Source: Pseudomonadota bacterium | GTDB lineage: Bacteria > Pseudomonadota > Alphaproteobacteria > Caulobacterales > Caulobacteraceae | Length of the DNA stretch: 17,766 nt | Assembly (NCBI GenBank): GCA_023436945.1 | Contig: JAEZHG010000036.1 | Span: forward strand, 1-17,766 | Reading direction: 5' to 3' | Shown here: positions 1 to 6,408 of the stretch, piece after piece | Position numbering within the stretch: position 1 is the stretch's first letter | Layout: the number at the start of each line of letters is the position of its first letter | Notes under the pieces: generated by a model | What the model was told of the DNA's origin: nothing | What the model saw: only the letters and a program-made list of their open reading frames with translations | Database searches by the model: none | Translations under genes and position numbers: made by a program

Positions 1-1149
1 CTCGGGCACATGGGAACAGCGGACATCCCTACCCTCGCCGCTTACCCAGTGGCTCTGGCCGCGTCGCAGCGCCCAGCAGGTATCGGGCGAAAAGCCCTCG
101 CCCATATTCTGCACGTCGCCCCAGCGGGTTTCCGGCACCAGCATGTTGCGCGAGTTGTTAAACGAATAGAGCACCCCCGGCACATCCGGCAGAACGCGCG
201 GCACGAAGATGCTGATCACCTCGGCCAGTTCCTGATCCGAGCGCGTCGCCTGCATACGGTGCGACATGGCGGCCAGCAGTTCGATGACGTCGTTACGGTC
301 TTTCAGGGCCGTGGCGCTGGCGACCATCTCGCGGTGCAACTGCTGGAGTTCCTTGGTAGCTAACTCGCGATCCTCGACAGCGCTTTCCAGACGGTCGGCC
401 ATGGAGTTGTAACCCTGAACTAGGCGCAGGAACTCGCGCGATCCCATGTCTCCCTCGACGCGCTGGCTGAAGTCACCGGAGCCAAGTTTATCCATCGCAT
501 TGGACAGAACAGAAATAGGCCTGCGGATACGCTGGATAATCATCATCGAGACCAGCGCGGAAAGAAGCGCAATCAGCGGCCCGCCAATCAGAGCCAGTGT
601 GCGAACCCACGCCAGTCTGCGCTCGGCCGCGGCAACGCGTTCGGCCTGTAACTGGCGTTCGGCCCTGACAAAATCATTGGTTTGTGCCTCGAGAGCCACC
701 ATCGAGTCATAGCCAAGCGTGCTGGCAATCCGTTCGCGCGCACCATCAAAATCGCCTTGTCGGGCAAGACCAAGAGGCATCTGCATCAGAGTGATGCGCT
801 CGTCCAAAAGGATGCCGACCTTGCGGATACGATCCTGCTGTTCCGGATTATCCTTGGTCAGTTTGTAAAGCTGCTCATAGGCCGTTTGTGCATTGGCGAC
901 CTGCCGATCGAACGATTGCGCGAATACAGGATTATGGGTCAGGATAAAGGCGCGCTGACCGGATTCAGCTGCCCGTACCTCGCCCATCAGAACATTGGTG
1001 TTTCGCAGCACATCGCCCGAGTGCATCACCCAGCGAAAGCTTTCCTGTGTCTGGCGTGAGGCGTCGACCATGCCCGCCACAAGCAGCAGGATAGAAGCCA
1101 CAATGACCACGCCTAAGGTCAGGATTCTGGACGTCAGAGACACGAACAT
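1..1149 (-). CDS. Membrane sensor protein, CHASE3-HAMP-GAF N-terminal part (C-terminus off the left edge)
   Basis: The reverse strand is open from an ATG at 1149 to the window edge, 383 residues. Residues about 10-28 form a first membrane helix. About 30-180 is a periplasmic CHASE3-type helical domain with the typical VRAAESGQRAFILT stretch (58-71). About 183-205 is a second membrane helix, then HAMP (about 206-258, RIRRPISVLSNAMDKLGSGD), a coiled-coil stretch, and from about 303 a GAF domain containing FSPDTCWALRRGQSHWV. A GAF domain with this CWALRRG motif often precedes GGDEF output domains, so a diguanylate cyclase is my best guess, but the output domain lies outside the window and a histidine kinase is possible. 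A TTG 12 codons upstream is an alternative start; an in-frame stop at 1198-1200 limits further extension. No strong Shine-Dalgarno is visible. Confidence 0.85.
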   Translation of the reverse strand, partial: MFVSLTSRILTLGVVIVASILLLVAGMVDASRQTQESFRWVMHSGDVLRNTNVLMGEVRAAESGQRAFILTHNPVFAQSFDRQVANAQTAYEQLYKLTKDNPEQQDRIRKVGILLDERITLMQMPLGLARQGDFDGARERIASTLGYDSMVALEAQTNDFVRAERQLQAERVAAAERRLAWVRTLALIGGPLIALLSALVSMMIIQRIRRPISVLSNAMDKLGSGDFSQRVEGDMGSREFLRLVQGYNSMADRLESAVEDRELATKELQQLHREMVASATALKDRNDVIELLAAMSHRMQATRSDQELAEVISIFVPRVLPDVPGVLYSFNNSRNMLVPETRWGDVQNMGEGFSPDTCWALRRGQSHWVSGEGRDVRCSHVPE

Positions 1150-1372
1150 TGGAACGAGAGCTTTGGGGGAAAACGAACTTACCAAGCTGATGATACGTCA
1201 GTTCCTCCCGCAAAGCTTTAATAGGCTTTAGTCTTCAACAGGCATTAGACAGCGATTTTCTGGCCCCATGGGGATAATTAAGCAGAACTGACAATGACTT
1301 CAGAAAAACTGCGGTCTGCGATTTTTCTGCCCCTGCTAGGTGATGGATGCACACCTTGGGGGAATATCCACG

Positions 1373-2077
1373 ATGAAACGCCATGCGGCAGACAGCACAA
1401 TAGCCCTGAATGAAAGCATCGGCCCTGTATCGCCGCAGCGCCGCAGCCTGCTTCTGGGCGCGGGAGCTGCCACGGCGGCAACGGCGGCCTTGGCCACCTC
1501 GGCCAAGCCCGCACAGGCGGGCGTGACGCAACTGGCCCCCGCCGGAGCCTATGATCCGCATGTGCCGCCCCCTGCGAGCGGCCAGTCCCCATGGGGCGAT
1601 GTGCTGAACGAAGCCACGCCTGCGCCCAAGTCGATCCGCCCCGGCGAAGAGGTCCTGCCGACAAAGCCGCAGCCCTTCACCCGCATCACCAGCTATCATG
1701 CCCACGTCTATTTCGACGAGGACAACCACTATAAGGCTGCCCTGCTGCGCCAGTGGGTGTCAGAGCGTTTTCACGTCGAACTGGGCAACTGGAACCTCGG
1801 ACCACGCGGCCCGCACGTGACGCCGTCTTTCTATTTCGGCTTCACCAATGACCTGTTGGCCGTGATCGTCCCATGGCTGCAACTGAACAGCCTTGGCCTG
1901 ACGATCCTGCTGCATCCGAACACCGACGATCCCCGCGCGGACCATCTGGACTATGCCCTCTGGATCAACCGCTCACAGCCGGTGAACGCCTATCGCATGG
2001 CCAGCCATGTCGAACCGCACGAGGTCGAGAAGATTCTGCCCAACACCCGCCCGACTATCGTGCCGGAACGCGCCTGA
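1373..2077 (+). CDS. DOPA 4,5-dioxygenase family protein with Tat signal
   Basis: This protein of 234 residues has a C-terminal domain (about 105-225) of the DOPA 4,5-dioxygenase family, a small ring-cleaving extradiol dioxygenase fold. Visible family motifs are SYHAHVYF (107-114), GPHVTPSF (146-153), GLTILLHPNTDD (175-186) and DHLDYALW (190-197); H109, H111, H148, H181 and H191 are candidate metal or catalytic residues. The N-terminus has a twin-arginine motif, QRRSLLLGAGAA (22-33), followed by an alanine-rich helix ending in KPAQAG, so Tat export is likely. A proline-rich linker (about 55-100) joins the parts. I chose the ATG at 1373 because a G-rich Shine-Dalgarno (GGGGGA) lies about 10 bases upstream; ATG 1340 is an in-frame alternative. 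It is convergent with the HxlR regulator. The substrate is not predictable. Confidence 0.8.
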   Translation: MKRHAADSTIALNESIGPVSPQRRSLLLGAGAATAATAALATSAKPAQAGVTQLAPAGAYDPHVPPPASGQSPWGDVLNEATPAPKSIRPGEEVLPTKPQPFTRITSYHAHVYFDEDNHYKAALLRQWVSERFHVELGNWNLGPRGPHVTPSFYFGFTNDLLAVIVPWLQLNSLGLTILLHPNTDDPRADHLDYALWINRSQPVNAYRMASHVEPHEVEKILPNTRPTIVPERA

Positions 2078-2080
2078 GGG

Positions 2081-2111
2081 CAAAAAAAAGAGGTGGCGCT
2101 TAAGCCACCTC
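2081..2111 (-). terminator. Intrinsic terminator of the HxlR-family gene
   Basis: Read on the minus strand, an 8-bp perfect stem GAGGTGGC / GCCACCTC with a 6-base loop is followed directly by eight T residues (A-run at 2082-2089 on the plus strand). The stem contains the last codons and stop of the HxlR gene. On the plus strand it could weakly stop the dioxygenase transcript, but no T-run follows on that side. Confidence 0.85.
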
Positions 2112-2591
2112 GTCCTTTGGCATCATGTCACCGACTGTGGGCCGATCCTCGTTGTAGATGACCTCGACCTCGCGGGGGCGCACCATCTGGTTGCAGCAGG
2201 CGCAGGCAATACGCGGTTGCAGCACGCTGTCACAGGTCTTGTGGCGCAGGACCACGCCAGACTGCTGGTCGTGATAGACGTGCTTTTCACCCCAGGCATG
2301 TAGCGTAATCAGGATGCCATAGAGGTCCTTGCCCTTGGCGGTCAGGACATACTCGTTACGCGGCGGGCGCTCGGAATAGAGACGCGGTTCCAGCACACCG
2401 TGATGCACCAGCGATTTCAGCCTTGCCGCCAGCACATTTCGCGCCACGCCCAGACGTTCCTGCCACTGCTCGAAACGGGTGATGCCGTTAAAGGCATCGC
2501 GGATGACAAGCATGGTCCATGGGTCGCCGACGATTTCGAGTGCGCCAGCGACGGAACAGCTTTGACGTGAGTAGTCGGCGGTGCGTCCCAT
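2100..2591 (-). CDS. HxlR-family winged-helix transcriptional regulator
   Basis: This 163-residue protein carries an HxlR winged-helix DNA-binding domain over about residues 10-100: SCSVAGALEIVGDPWTMLVI (11-30), the recognition-helix region FEQWQERLGVARNVLAARLK, and the wing region RPPRNEYVLTAKGKDL. The N-terminal Cys12 sits where redox- or electrophile-sensing members of the family keep a conserved cysteine. It is longer than the usual 100-130 residues; the tail (about 115-145) has C120, C130, C132 and C133, resembling a small metal-ribbon extension. It is divergent from the thioesterase gene at 2700 with 108 bp between the starts and a good inverted repeat there (2649-2675), so control of itself and that gene is likely. 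The inducer is unknown. Confidence 0.88.
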   Translation of the reverse strand: MGRTADYSRQSCSVAGALEIVGDPWTMLVIRDAFNGITRFEQWQERLGVARNVLAARLKSLVHHGVLEPRLYSERPPRNEYVLTAKGKDLYGILITLHAWGEKHVYHDQQSGVVLRHKTCDSVLQPRIACACCNQMVRPREVEVIYNEDRPTVGDMMPKDEVA

Positions 2592-2648
2592 GCCCCTAAA
2601 GTGACCGTTGATAGGGCTTTTGACAAGGGTTGCGATTCCGCACGGAGG

Positions 2649-2675
2649 TAGTAAGTTGCGAATAGAAACTTATTA
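2649..2675. promoter_or_regulatory. Candidate HxlR operator in the divergent intergenic region
   Basis: TAGTAAGTT (2649-2657) and AACTTATTA (2667-2675) form an inverted repeat with 8 of 9 positions complementary and a 9-base spacer. It is centred 71-72 bp from the regulator start and 38 bp from the thioesterase start, as expected for an operator of a dimeric winged-helix regulator. Assignment to the adjacent HxlR protein is inference from position and symmetry. Confidence 0.5.
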
Positions 2676-2699
2676 GCCTTACCGGATCTGACCCTAACC

Positions 2700-3557
2700 A
2701 TGGCCGACAGCGTCTCCCCACCGCCGCGCAGCCTCCTGAAACAAGCCTTGGCGCTAGCCCCGTCCGAGGATGGATTGGGCCTGATGATGGACCCCGCATT
2801 CTCGAATGCGCCCGAGGCCCTTCCGGCAGATAAAGGTTTTCCGTTTGGCGGGTTGTTGGCCGCACTGTGCGCGCAGGCCATGCGACAAGGGCTGGAGATC
2901 GAAGCCCCGCTTCAAACCCTGTCGGTCCAGTATCTGGCCGCCGCCCGCTATGGCGAGGAACTGGTCTTCCGCCCGCGTATGCTGCGCAAAGGCCGCCTGA
3001 TCACTTATGCCGCCGTCGAGGCTTCACAGGGCGAGCGCCTGACCCACAGCGCCAGCGCAACCTTTGGCAATAATGCCGATGGTCCCGCGTTGCATGACCG
3101 CCAGATCGTGCCCCCTGCCCTCGACAGTGTCCCTGAAGGCCCCGGCATGGTCGGCCCCATGGCCCCGCGCTTTGCCTCGCAGGTCGAATACCGTTTCGAG
3201 ACCAGCCCCAAGATCATGGGCGGCAATATCGCCAAGGCCCGCGTCGAGCGCTGCTGGATGCGTATGCGCGATGGTGATCCGCTGGACGAAGTGCGCCTGT
3301 GCTACCTGCTGGATGCGCTATATCCGCCGTCGTGGACGGGGTTCAAGGTGCCACCGCAGATGACCAGCGTCGATCTGCGCTATGACTTCCTGTCGCCACC
3401 AACGCCGCAGAATGCTCCCGATGGCTGGGCGTTCTTTGAGTACAGCCTGATTCAGCATGAAGGCGGTTGGGCGGTCGATGACGCCACAGCCTGGGGCGTG
3501 GACGGCACGGTTCTGGCCACCTCGCGTCAACGTCGCAAAGTTATCTCAAGAGGCTGA
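2700..3557 (+). CDS. Acyl-CoA thioesterase-like (double hot-dog) family protein
   Basis: This 285-residue protein looks like the TesB-like / thioesterase-superfamily group with two tandem hot-dog domains. The N-terminal half contains FPFGGLLAALCAQAMRQGL (about 47-65), the helix of a hot-dog fold, then LQTLSVQYLAAARYGEELVF with the strand typical of acyl-CoA thioesterases. The second half has RCWMRMRDGDPLDEVRLCYL and ends in a conserved-looking WAVDDATAWGVDGTVLATSRQ strand. No signal peptide, so it is probably cytosolic. It is divergent from the HxlR regulator and lies 83 bp before a thiolase on the same strand, so acyl-CoA metabolism is a reasonable context. The specific acyl substrate cannot be told. 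No strong Shine-Dalgarno precedes the ATG. Confidence 0.75.
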   Translation: MADSVSPPPRSLLKQALALAPSEDGLGLMMDPAFSNAPEALPADKGFPFGGLLAALCAQAMRQGLEIEAPLQTLSVQYLAAARYGEELVFRPRMLRKGRLITYAAVEASQGERLTHSASATFGNNADGPALHDRQIVPPALDSVPEGPGMVGPMAPRFASQVEYRFETSPKIMGGNIAKARVERCWMRMRDGDPLDEVRLCYLLDALYPPSWTGFKVPPQMTSVDLRYDFLSPPTPQNAPDGWAFFEYSLIQHEGGWAVDDATAWGVDGTVLATSRQRRKVISRG

Positions 3558-3640
3558 TCGACCAAGCTTCCACTTGCGCCATGCACGGCCAAGCCCCTAA
3601 TCAACCGCATCAGTGCGAAAACATTTCCAAGGTTAAAGCC

Positions 3641-4828
3641 ATGACCACCGCTGCCGATCCTGTCGTCATCTGCTCCTACGCCCGTACGCCGATGGGCGGC
3701 TTCCAAGGCGCCCTGTCCACCGTGAAGTCCACGGCTCTGGGCAGCGCGGCGGTCAAGGCTGCGGTCGAGCGTGCCGGCGTCGCGCCTGAAAAGATCGAGC
3801 AGATCTTCATGGGCTGCGTGCTTCCGGCGGGCCTTGGTCAGGCTCCGGCCCGTCAGGCCGCGCTGGGCGCTGGCCTGCCGCTGGGCGTTGAGGCCACCAC
3901 CCTGAACAAGATGTGCGGCTCAGGCCTTCAGGCAGCTGTCATGGCCCATGATGCCCTGCTAGCTGGTTCGGCCAGCGTCATCGTGGCGGGCGGCATGGAG
4001 TCGATGACCCAAGCCCCCTATCTGATGACCAAGCACCGCGCCGGTGCCCGCATCGGCCATGACACCATCATCGATTCCATGATGATGGACGGTCTGGAAG
4101 ATGCCTATGAGGGCAAGGCCATGGGCGTGTTCGCTGAAGCTGCCGCCGAGAAATACGGCTTCACCCGCGAGGACATGGACGCCTATGCGATCGAAAGCCT
4201 GAACCGCGCCAAGGAGGCTATTGCCTCGGGTGCGTTCAAGAACGAAATCGTTCCGGTCGAGATCGAAAGCCGCAAGGGCACGGTGACCGTCACTGAAGAC
4301 GAACAACCGGGCAAGGCTGATCCGGCCAAGATCCCGACCCTGCGCCCCGCCTTCATCAAGGATGGCCGCATCACCGCCGCCAACGCCTCGTCCATCTCTG
4401 ACGGCGCTGCGGCTCTGGTCATGGCGCGTGAAAGCACCGCCAAGGCTCTGGGCCTGAAGATCGTGGCCCGCGTCGTCTCGCACTCGGCCCACGCCCATGA
4501 GCCGGGCCTGTTCACCACAGCGCCGGTTCCGGCCATGCAGAAGACCCTGCAGAAGGCGGGCTGGTCGATCGAGGACGTGGATCTGTGGGAAGTGAACGAG
4601 GCCTTTGCCGTCGTCGCCATGATCGCCCAGAAGGAACTCGGCATCGACCGCGCCAAGCTGAACGTCAACGGCGGTGCGACCGCTCTGGGCCATCCGATAG
4701 GTGCGTCAGGAGCGCGCATCATGGCCACCCTTCTGGCGGCTCTGGAAGCCCGCAAACTCAAGCGTGGCGTGGCTTCGCTGTGCATCGGCGGTGGTGAAGC
4801 CGTATCGATGGCGGTGGAACTGGTTTAA
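3641..4828 (+). CDS. Acetyl-CoA C-acetyltransferase (thiolase)
   Basis: This 395-residue thiolase condenses two acetyl-CoA to acetoacetyl-CoA or carries out the reverse cleavage. All three catalytic motifs are intact: nucleophile Cys92 in NKMCGSGLQA, His351 in NGGATALGHPIGASG, and Cys381 in CIGGGEAVSM. The substrate loop ALVMARE and the NEAF motif (WEVNEAFAVV) are also present. Length is normal for the family. I chose ATG 3641 (MTTAADPVVICSYARTPMGG) because AAGG at 3629-3632 is a well spaced Shine-Dalgarno and the upstream extension to 3581 is not thiolase-like. It follows the thioesterase gene on the same strand. It could serve beta-oxidation, ketone-body or polyhydroxybutyrate metabolism; no phaB neighbour is visible to decide. 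Confidence 0.95.
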   Translation: MTTAADPVVICSYARTPMGGFQGALSTVKSTALGSAAVKAAVERAGVAPEKIEQIFMGCVLPAGLGQAPARQAALGAGLPLGVEATTLNKMCGSGLQAAVMAHDALLAGSASVIVAGGMESMTQAPYLMTKHRAGARIGHDTIIDSMMMDGLEDAYEGKAMGVFAEAAAEKYGFTREDMDAYAIESLNRAKEAIASGAFKNEIVPVEIESRKGTVTVTEDEQPGKADPAKIPTLRPAFIKDGRITAANASSISDGAAALVMARESTAKALGLKIVARVVSHSAHAHEPGLFTTAPVPAMQKTLQKAGWSIEDVDLWEVNEAFAVVAMIAQKELGIDRAKLNVNGGATALGHPIGASGARIMATLLAALEARKLKRGVASLCIGGGEAVSMAVELV

Positions 4829-4876
4829 AATCGACCCGTTATCGGGGGCAGAAGTTCACTGGTAAAAGGTTTAACC

Positions 4877-5362
4877 ATGCGAAATTTTGCCCTCGCTACC
4901 GCTGCTGCGCTAGTCGTTTCTGCCTGCGCTACGCCGTCGGTTGAAGCGCAATCGTCGCGTACTGTCCAAGACGAGCTAAAAGCCTACCCGGAAGCCACTG
5001 CTGGCCAAAAGCGCCACGTGCTGGTTCTTCCGGCCGAAGCCAATGAAGACGAACTCAAGGTCGAGATCATCGTCGGTCAGACCAAGACCATCGACTGCAA
5101 CCACCAGCTTCTCGGCGGCTCGCTTGAAGAACGTACCGTCCAGGGCTGGGGCTATAACTACTACGCGATTGACCGCGTTGGTCCGGGCGCATCGACCCTG
5201 ATGGGCTGCCCTCCGGGTAGCGAGCGCGAAGCGTTCGTAACCCTGCCGGAACAGACCATCGTGCGTTACAACTCTAAGCTGCCGGTCGTGGTTTACACCC
5301 CTGCAGACGTCGAAGTGCGCTACCGCTTCTGGCGCGCGGGCGAGGTTCGCGGACTGAACTGA
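4877..5362 (+). CDS. eco: Ecotin-type serine protease inhibitor
   Basis: This 161-residue protein matches ecotin along its mature length: [58 protein letters not shown], and [21 protein letters not shown]. Ecotin dimers inhibit trypsin-fold serine proteases in the periplasm. The disulphide pair is Cys74-Cys111. Aligning STLMGC with Escherichia coli STMMAC puts Leu108 at the P1 reactive-site position, with Met109 at P1'. The N-terminus is a short signal peptide ending in VSAC (14-17), which fits a lipobox, so it may be a lipoprotein; cleavage after VEA (22-24) by signal peptidase I is the alternative. AAAGG lies about 7 bases before the ATG. It follows the thiolase by 48 bp with no clear terminator between, so cotranscription is possible. 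Confidence 0.93.
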   Translation: MRNFALATAAALVVSACATPSVEAQSSRTVQDELKAYPEATAGQKRHVLVLPAEANEDELKVEIIVGQTKTIDCNHQLLGGSLEERTVQGWGYNYYAIDRVGPGASTLMGCPPGSEREAFVTLPEQTIVRYNSKLPVVVYTPADVEVRYRFWRAGEVRGLN

Positions 5363-5481
5363 GACTCGCAGCCTTCAATCACTTGAAAGCTGGGACGTTC
5401 CAAAGGGCGCAGGGGTTCAACCTCTGCGCCTTTTCTCATCAGACGGGTCAGTTGGGCTCTGCTGATACCGATAACGATCAT
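5320..5481 (-). CDS. Putative small ORF (53 aa) behind a Fur-like site, antisense to the ecotin 3' end
   Basis: An ATG at 5481 (minus strand) is preceded by a perfect AGGAGG (5492-5487) at a 5-base spacing, and 2 bases upstream of that ends the Fur-like palindrome at 5495-5513. The reading frame gives 53 residues beginning [20 protein letters not shown] and ending at a TAG at 5320-5322. It reads through the ecotin terminator hairpin and overlaps the last 43 bases of ecotin in antisense. I do not recognise the product; it is basic and has no clear membrane segment. The strong ribosome-binding site and regulatory site argue for it; the odd location and C-terminal half, antisense to other features, argue against. 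A truncated remnant of an iron-regulated gene is another explanation. Confidence 0.35.
   Translation of the reverse strand: MIVIGISRAQLTRLMRKGAEVEPLRPLERPSFQVIEGCESQFSPRTSPARQKR
5406..5434 (+). terminator. Intrinsic terminator after ecotin
   Basis: A 10-bp stem GGCGCAGGGG / CCTCTGCGCC (one G-T pair) with a 5-base loop TTCAA is followed by TTTTC. It lies 44 bp after the ecotin stop. Confidence 0.88.
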
Positions 5482-5494
5482 CGCGACCTCCTAT

Positions 5495-5513
5495 CTTGCG
5501 AATGATTTGCAAG
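5495..5513. promoter_or_regulatory. Fur-type palindrome (copy 1)
   Basis: CTTGCGAATGATTTGCAAG is a 9-1-9 palindrome with 8 of 9 arm positions complementary. Its symmetry and core resemble iron-responsive Fur boxes of alphaproteobacteria (TGCxAATxATTxGCA type). Sixteen of its first 17 bases match the element before bfd at 8938. It sits in the gap between the 3' ends of two convergent genes, not before an annotated start; the only nearby start is the small ORF at 5481 on the minus strand. Confidence 0.55.
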
Positions 5514-5570
5514 TTCAAATGAGTCACGCGATGGCGCAAGTGGCTTTTCAGCCGCCGCACAGAAGCGTGA

Positions 5571-6359
5571 TCAGCGAGGATCGACCGACTGTCCGATACG
5601 CTCGGCCAAGACCGCGCTCTCGCCGTCCAGCGACAGCATCCAGATATGGATGTCTGTTGTCTCTGCCCCATCACGGCGGAACAGGTGTTCGGCGGCAATT
5701 CGCTTACCGTCCTGCGTCACCACCGTGGTGTATCGCCCCGCCACCATCGCCGTTTGCCCGTCATAGAGCGGGTATTGGGACTGGCTGCCGGCATAGATCA
5801 TCAGCAGATAGTTGCTGCCCATACGAACAGAATAGACCTTGCCGTCAGCGCCTGCCGGACGCTCGATAATCTCTGCACCGTAAAGATCGATGCGGAATGG
5901 CAGGTTGGCTATGGCCTGCGCTGAAAGTGCTGCGGGGCCGTCGTTGCGCGGGCGGGATGCGGGTGTTGCCTCAGCCACCGGAGCGGGCGTCGTCGTACGC
6001 GTGACCGGACGCTCTACAGGTTCCTCAACGCGCGGCTCAGGGGGTGTCGCAGGGGCTGCGACCGATGAAGCCGGTCGATTGTTCAGCATGCGGGTAATGG
6101 CATCACCCTCGCTCTCGACCGCAGGCTTCGGCCCTGCGGCAGGCGCAGGCACAGTCGTTTGAACAGGTGCCTGAACGGGGGCCTGAGCGGGGGCCTGAGC
6201 GGGTGACGGAGTTACGTTCGCAGTCTGTGCCCTAACAGGTGCGCCATTCAGCCTGCGCGTCAGTTCCTCGGCAGAAAGCTCTTGCGAGGCGGCAGGTAAA
6301 GCCAATGCGGCCCATGTCAGGGCCGGAACAGCAAACGTCAGGGTGGAGCGCATTTTCAT
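5571..6359 (-). CDS. Secreted Pro/Ala-rich protein of unknown function
   Basis: I do not recognise this 262-residue protein. Residues 1-26 are a signal peptide (positive start, hydrophobic core ALTWAALALPAASQ). Residues about 45-150 are low-complexity, rich in Pro, Ala, Thr and Val, including tetrapeptide repeats APAQ/APVQ. A short motif occurs twice, EELTRRLNGAP (31-41) and DAITRMLNNRP (86-96). The last about 110 residues look like a folded beta-rich domain (FRIDLYGAEIIERPAG, YLLMIYAGSQSQYPLYDGQT, GRYTTVVTQDGKRIAAEHLF). A periplasmic or envelope location is likely. It lies 49 bp downstream of the histidine kinase on the same strand and may be cotranscribed. A second ATG two codons in is an alternative start. 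Confidence 0.75.
   Translation of the reverse strand: MKMRSTLTFAVPALTWAALALPAASQELSAEELTRRLNGAPVRAQTANVTPSPAQAPAQAPVQAPVQTTVPAPAAGPKPAVESEGDAITRMLNNRPASSVAAPATPPEPRVEEPVERPVTRTTTPAPVAEATPASRPRNDGPAALSAQAIANLPFRIDLYGAEIIERPAGADGKVYSVRMGSNYLLMIYAGSQSQYPLYDGQTAMVAGRYTTVVTQDGKRIAAEHLFRRDGAETTDIHIWMLSLDGESAVLAERIGQSVDPR
6166..6201. repeat. Three tandem 12-bp repeats inside the secreted protein gene
   Basis: GGTGCCTGAACG (6166-6177) is followed by two identical copies of GGGGCCTGAGCG (6178-6189, 6190-6201). On the coding strand they encode the APVQ/APAQ tetrapeptides, so copy number changes stay in frame. Confidence 0.8.
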
Positions 6360-6408
6360 GCGCTGATTTGAGCGCCACCCAAGCTTGACCGCAAGGGCTT
6401 AACCCGAC

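Noticed and set aside
1264..1273. 10-base palindrome CCCCATGGGG in the gap before the dioxygenase gene
   Set aside because: Short and GC-rich; no second copy or relation to a start supports a regulatory role.
3959..4693. Minus-strand ORF of 244 codons inside the thiolase gene
   Set aside because: The thiolase reading frame has all catalytic motifs; the opposite frame has no recognisable feature.
4869..4880. TTAACCAT at the ecotin start resembling a CtrA half-site
   Set aside because: A single half-site that overlaps the ribosome-binding region and start codon; no partner half-site is present.
5519..5869. Plus-strand ORF starting just after the Fur-like palindrome
   Set aside because: No Shine-Dalgarno, strongly Arg/Pro-rich composition and almost complete overlap with the secreted protein gene on the other strand; the minus-strand small ORF has the better signals.
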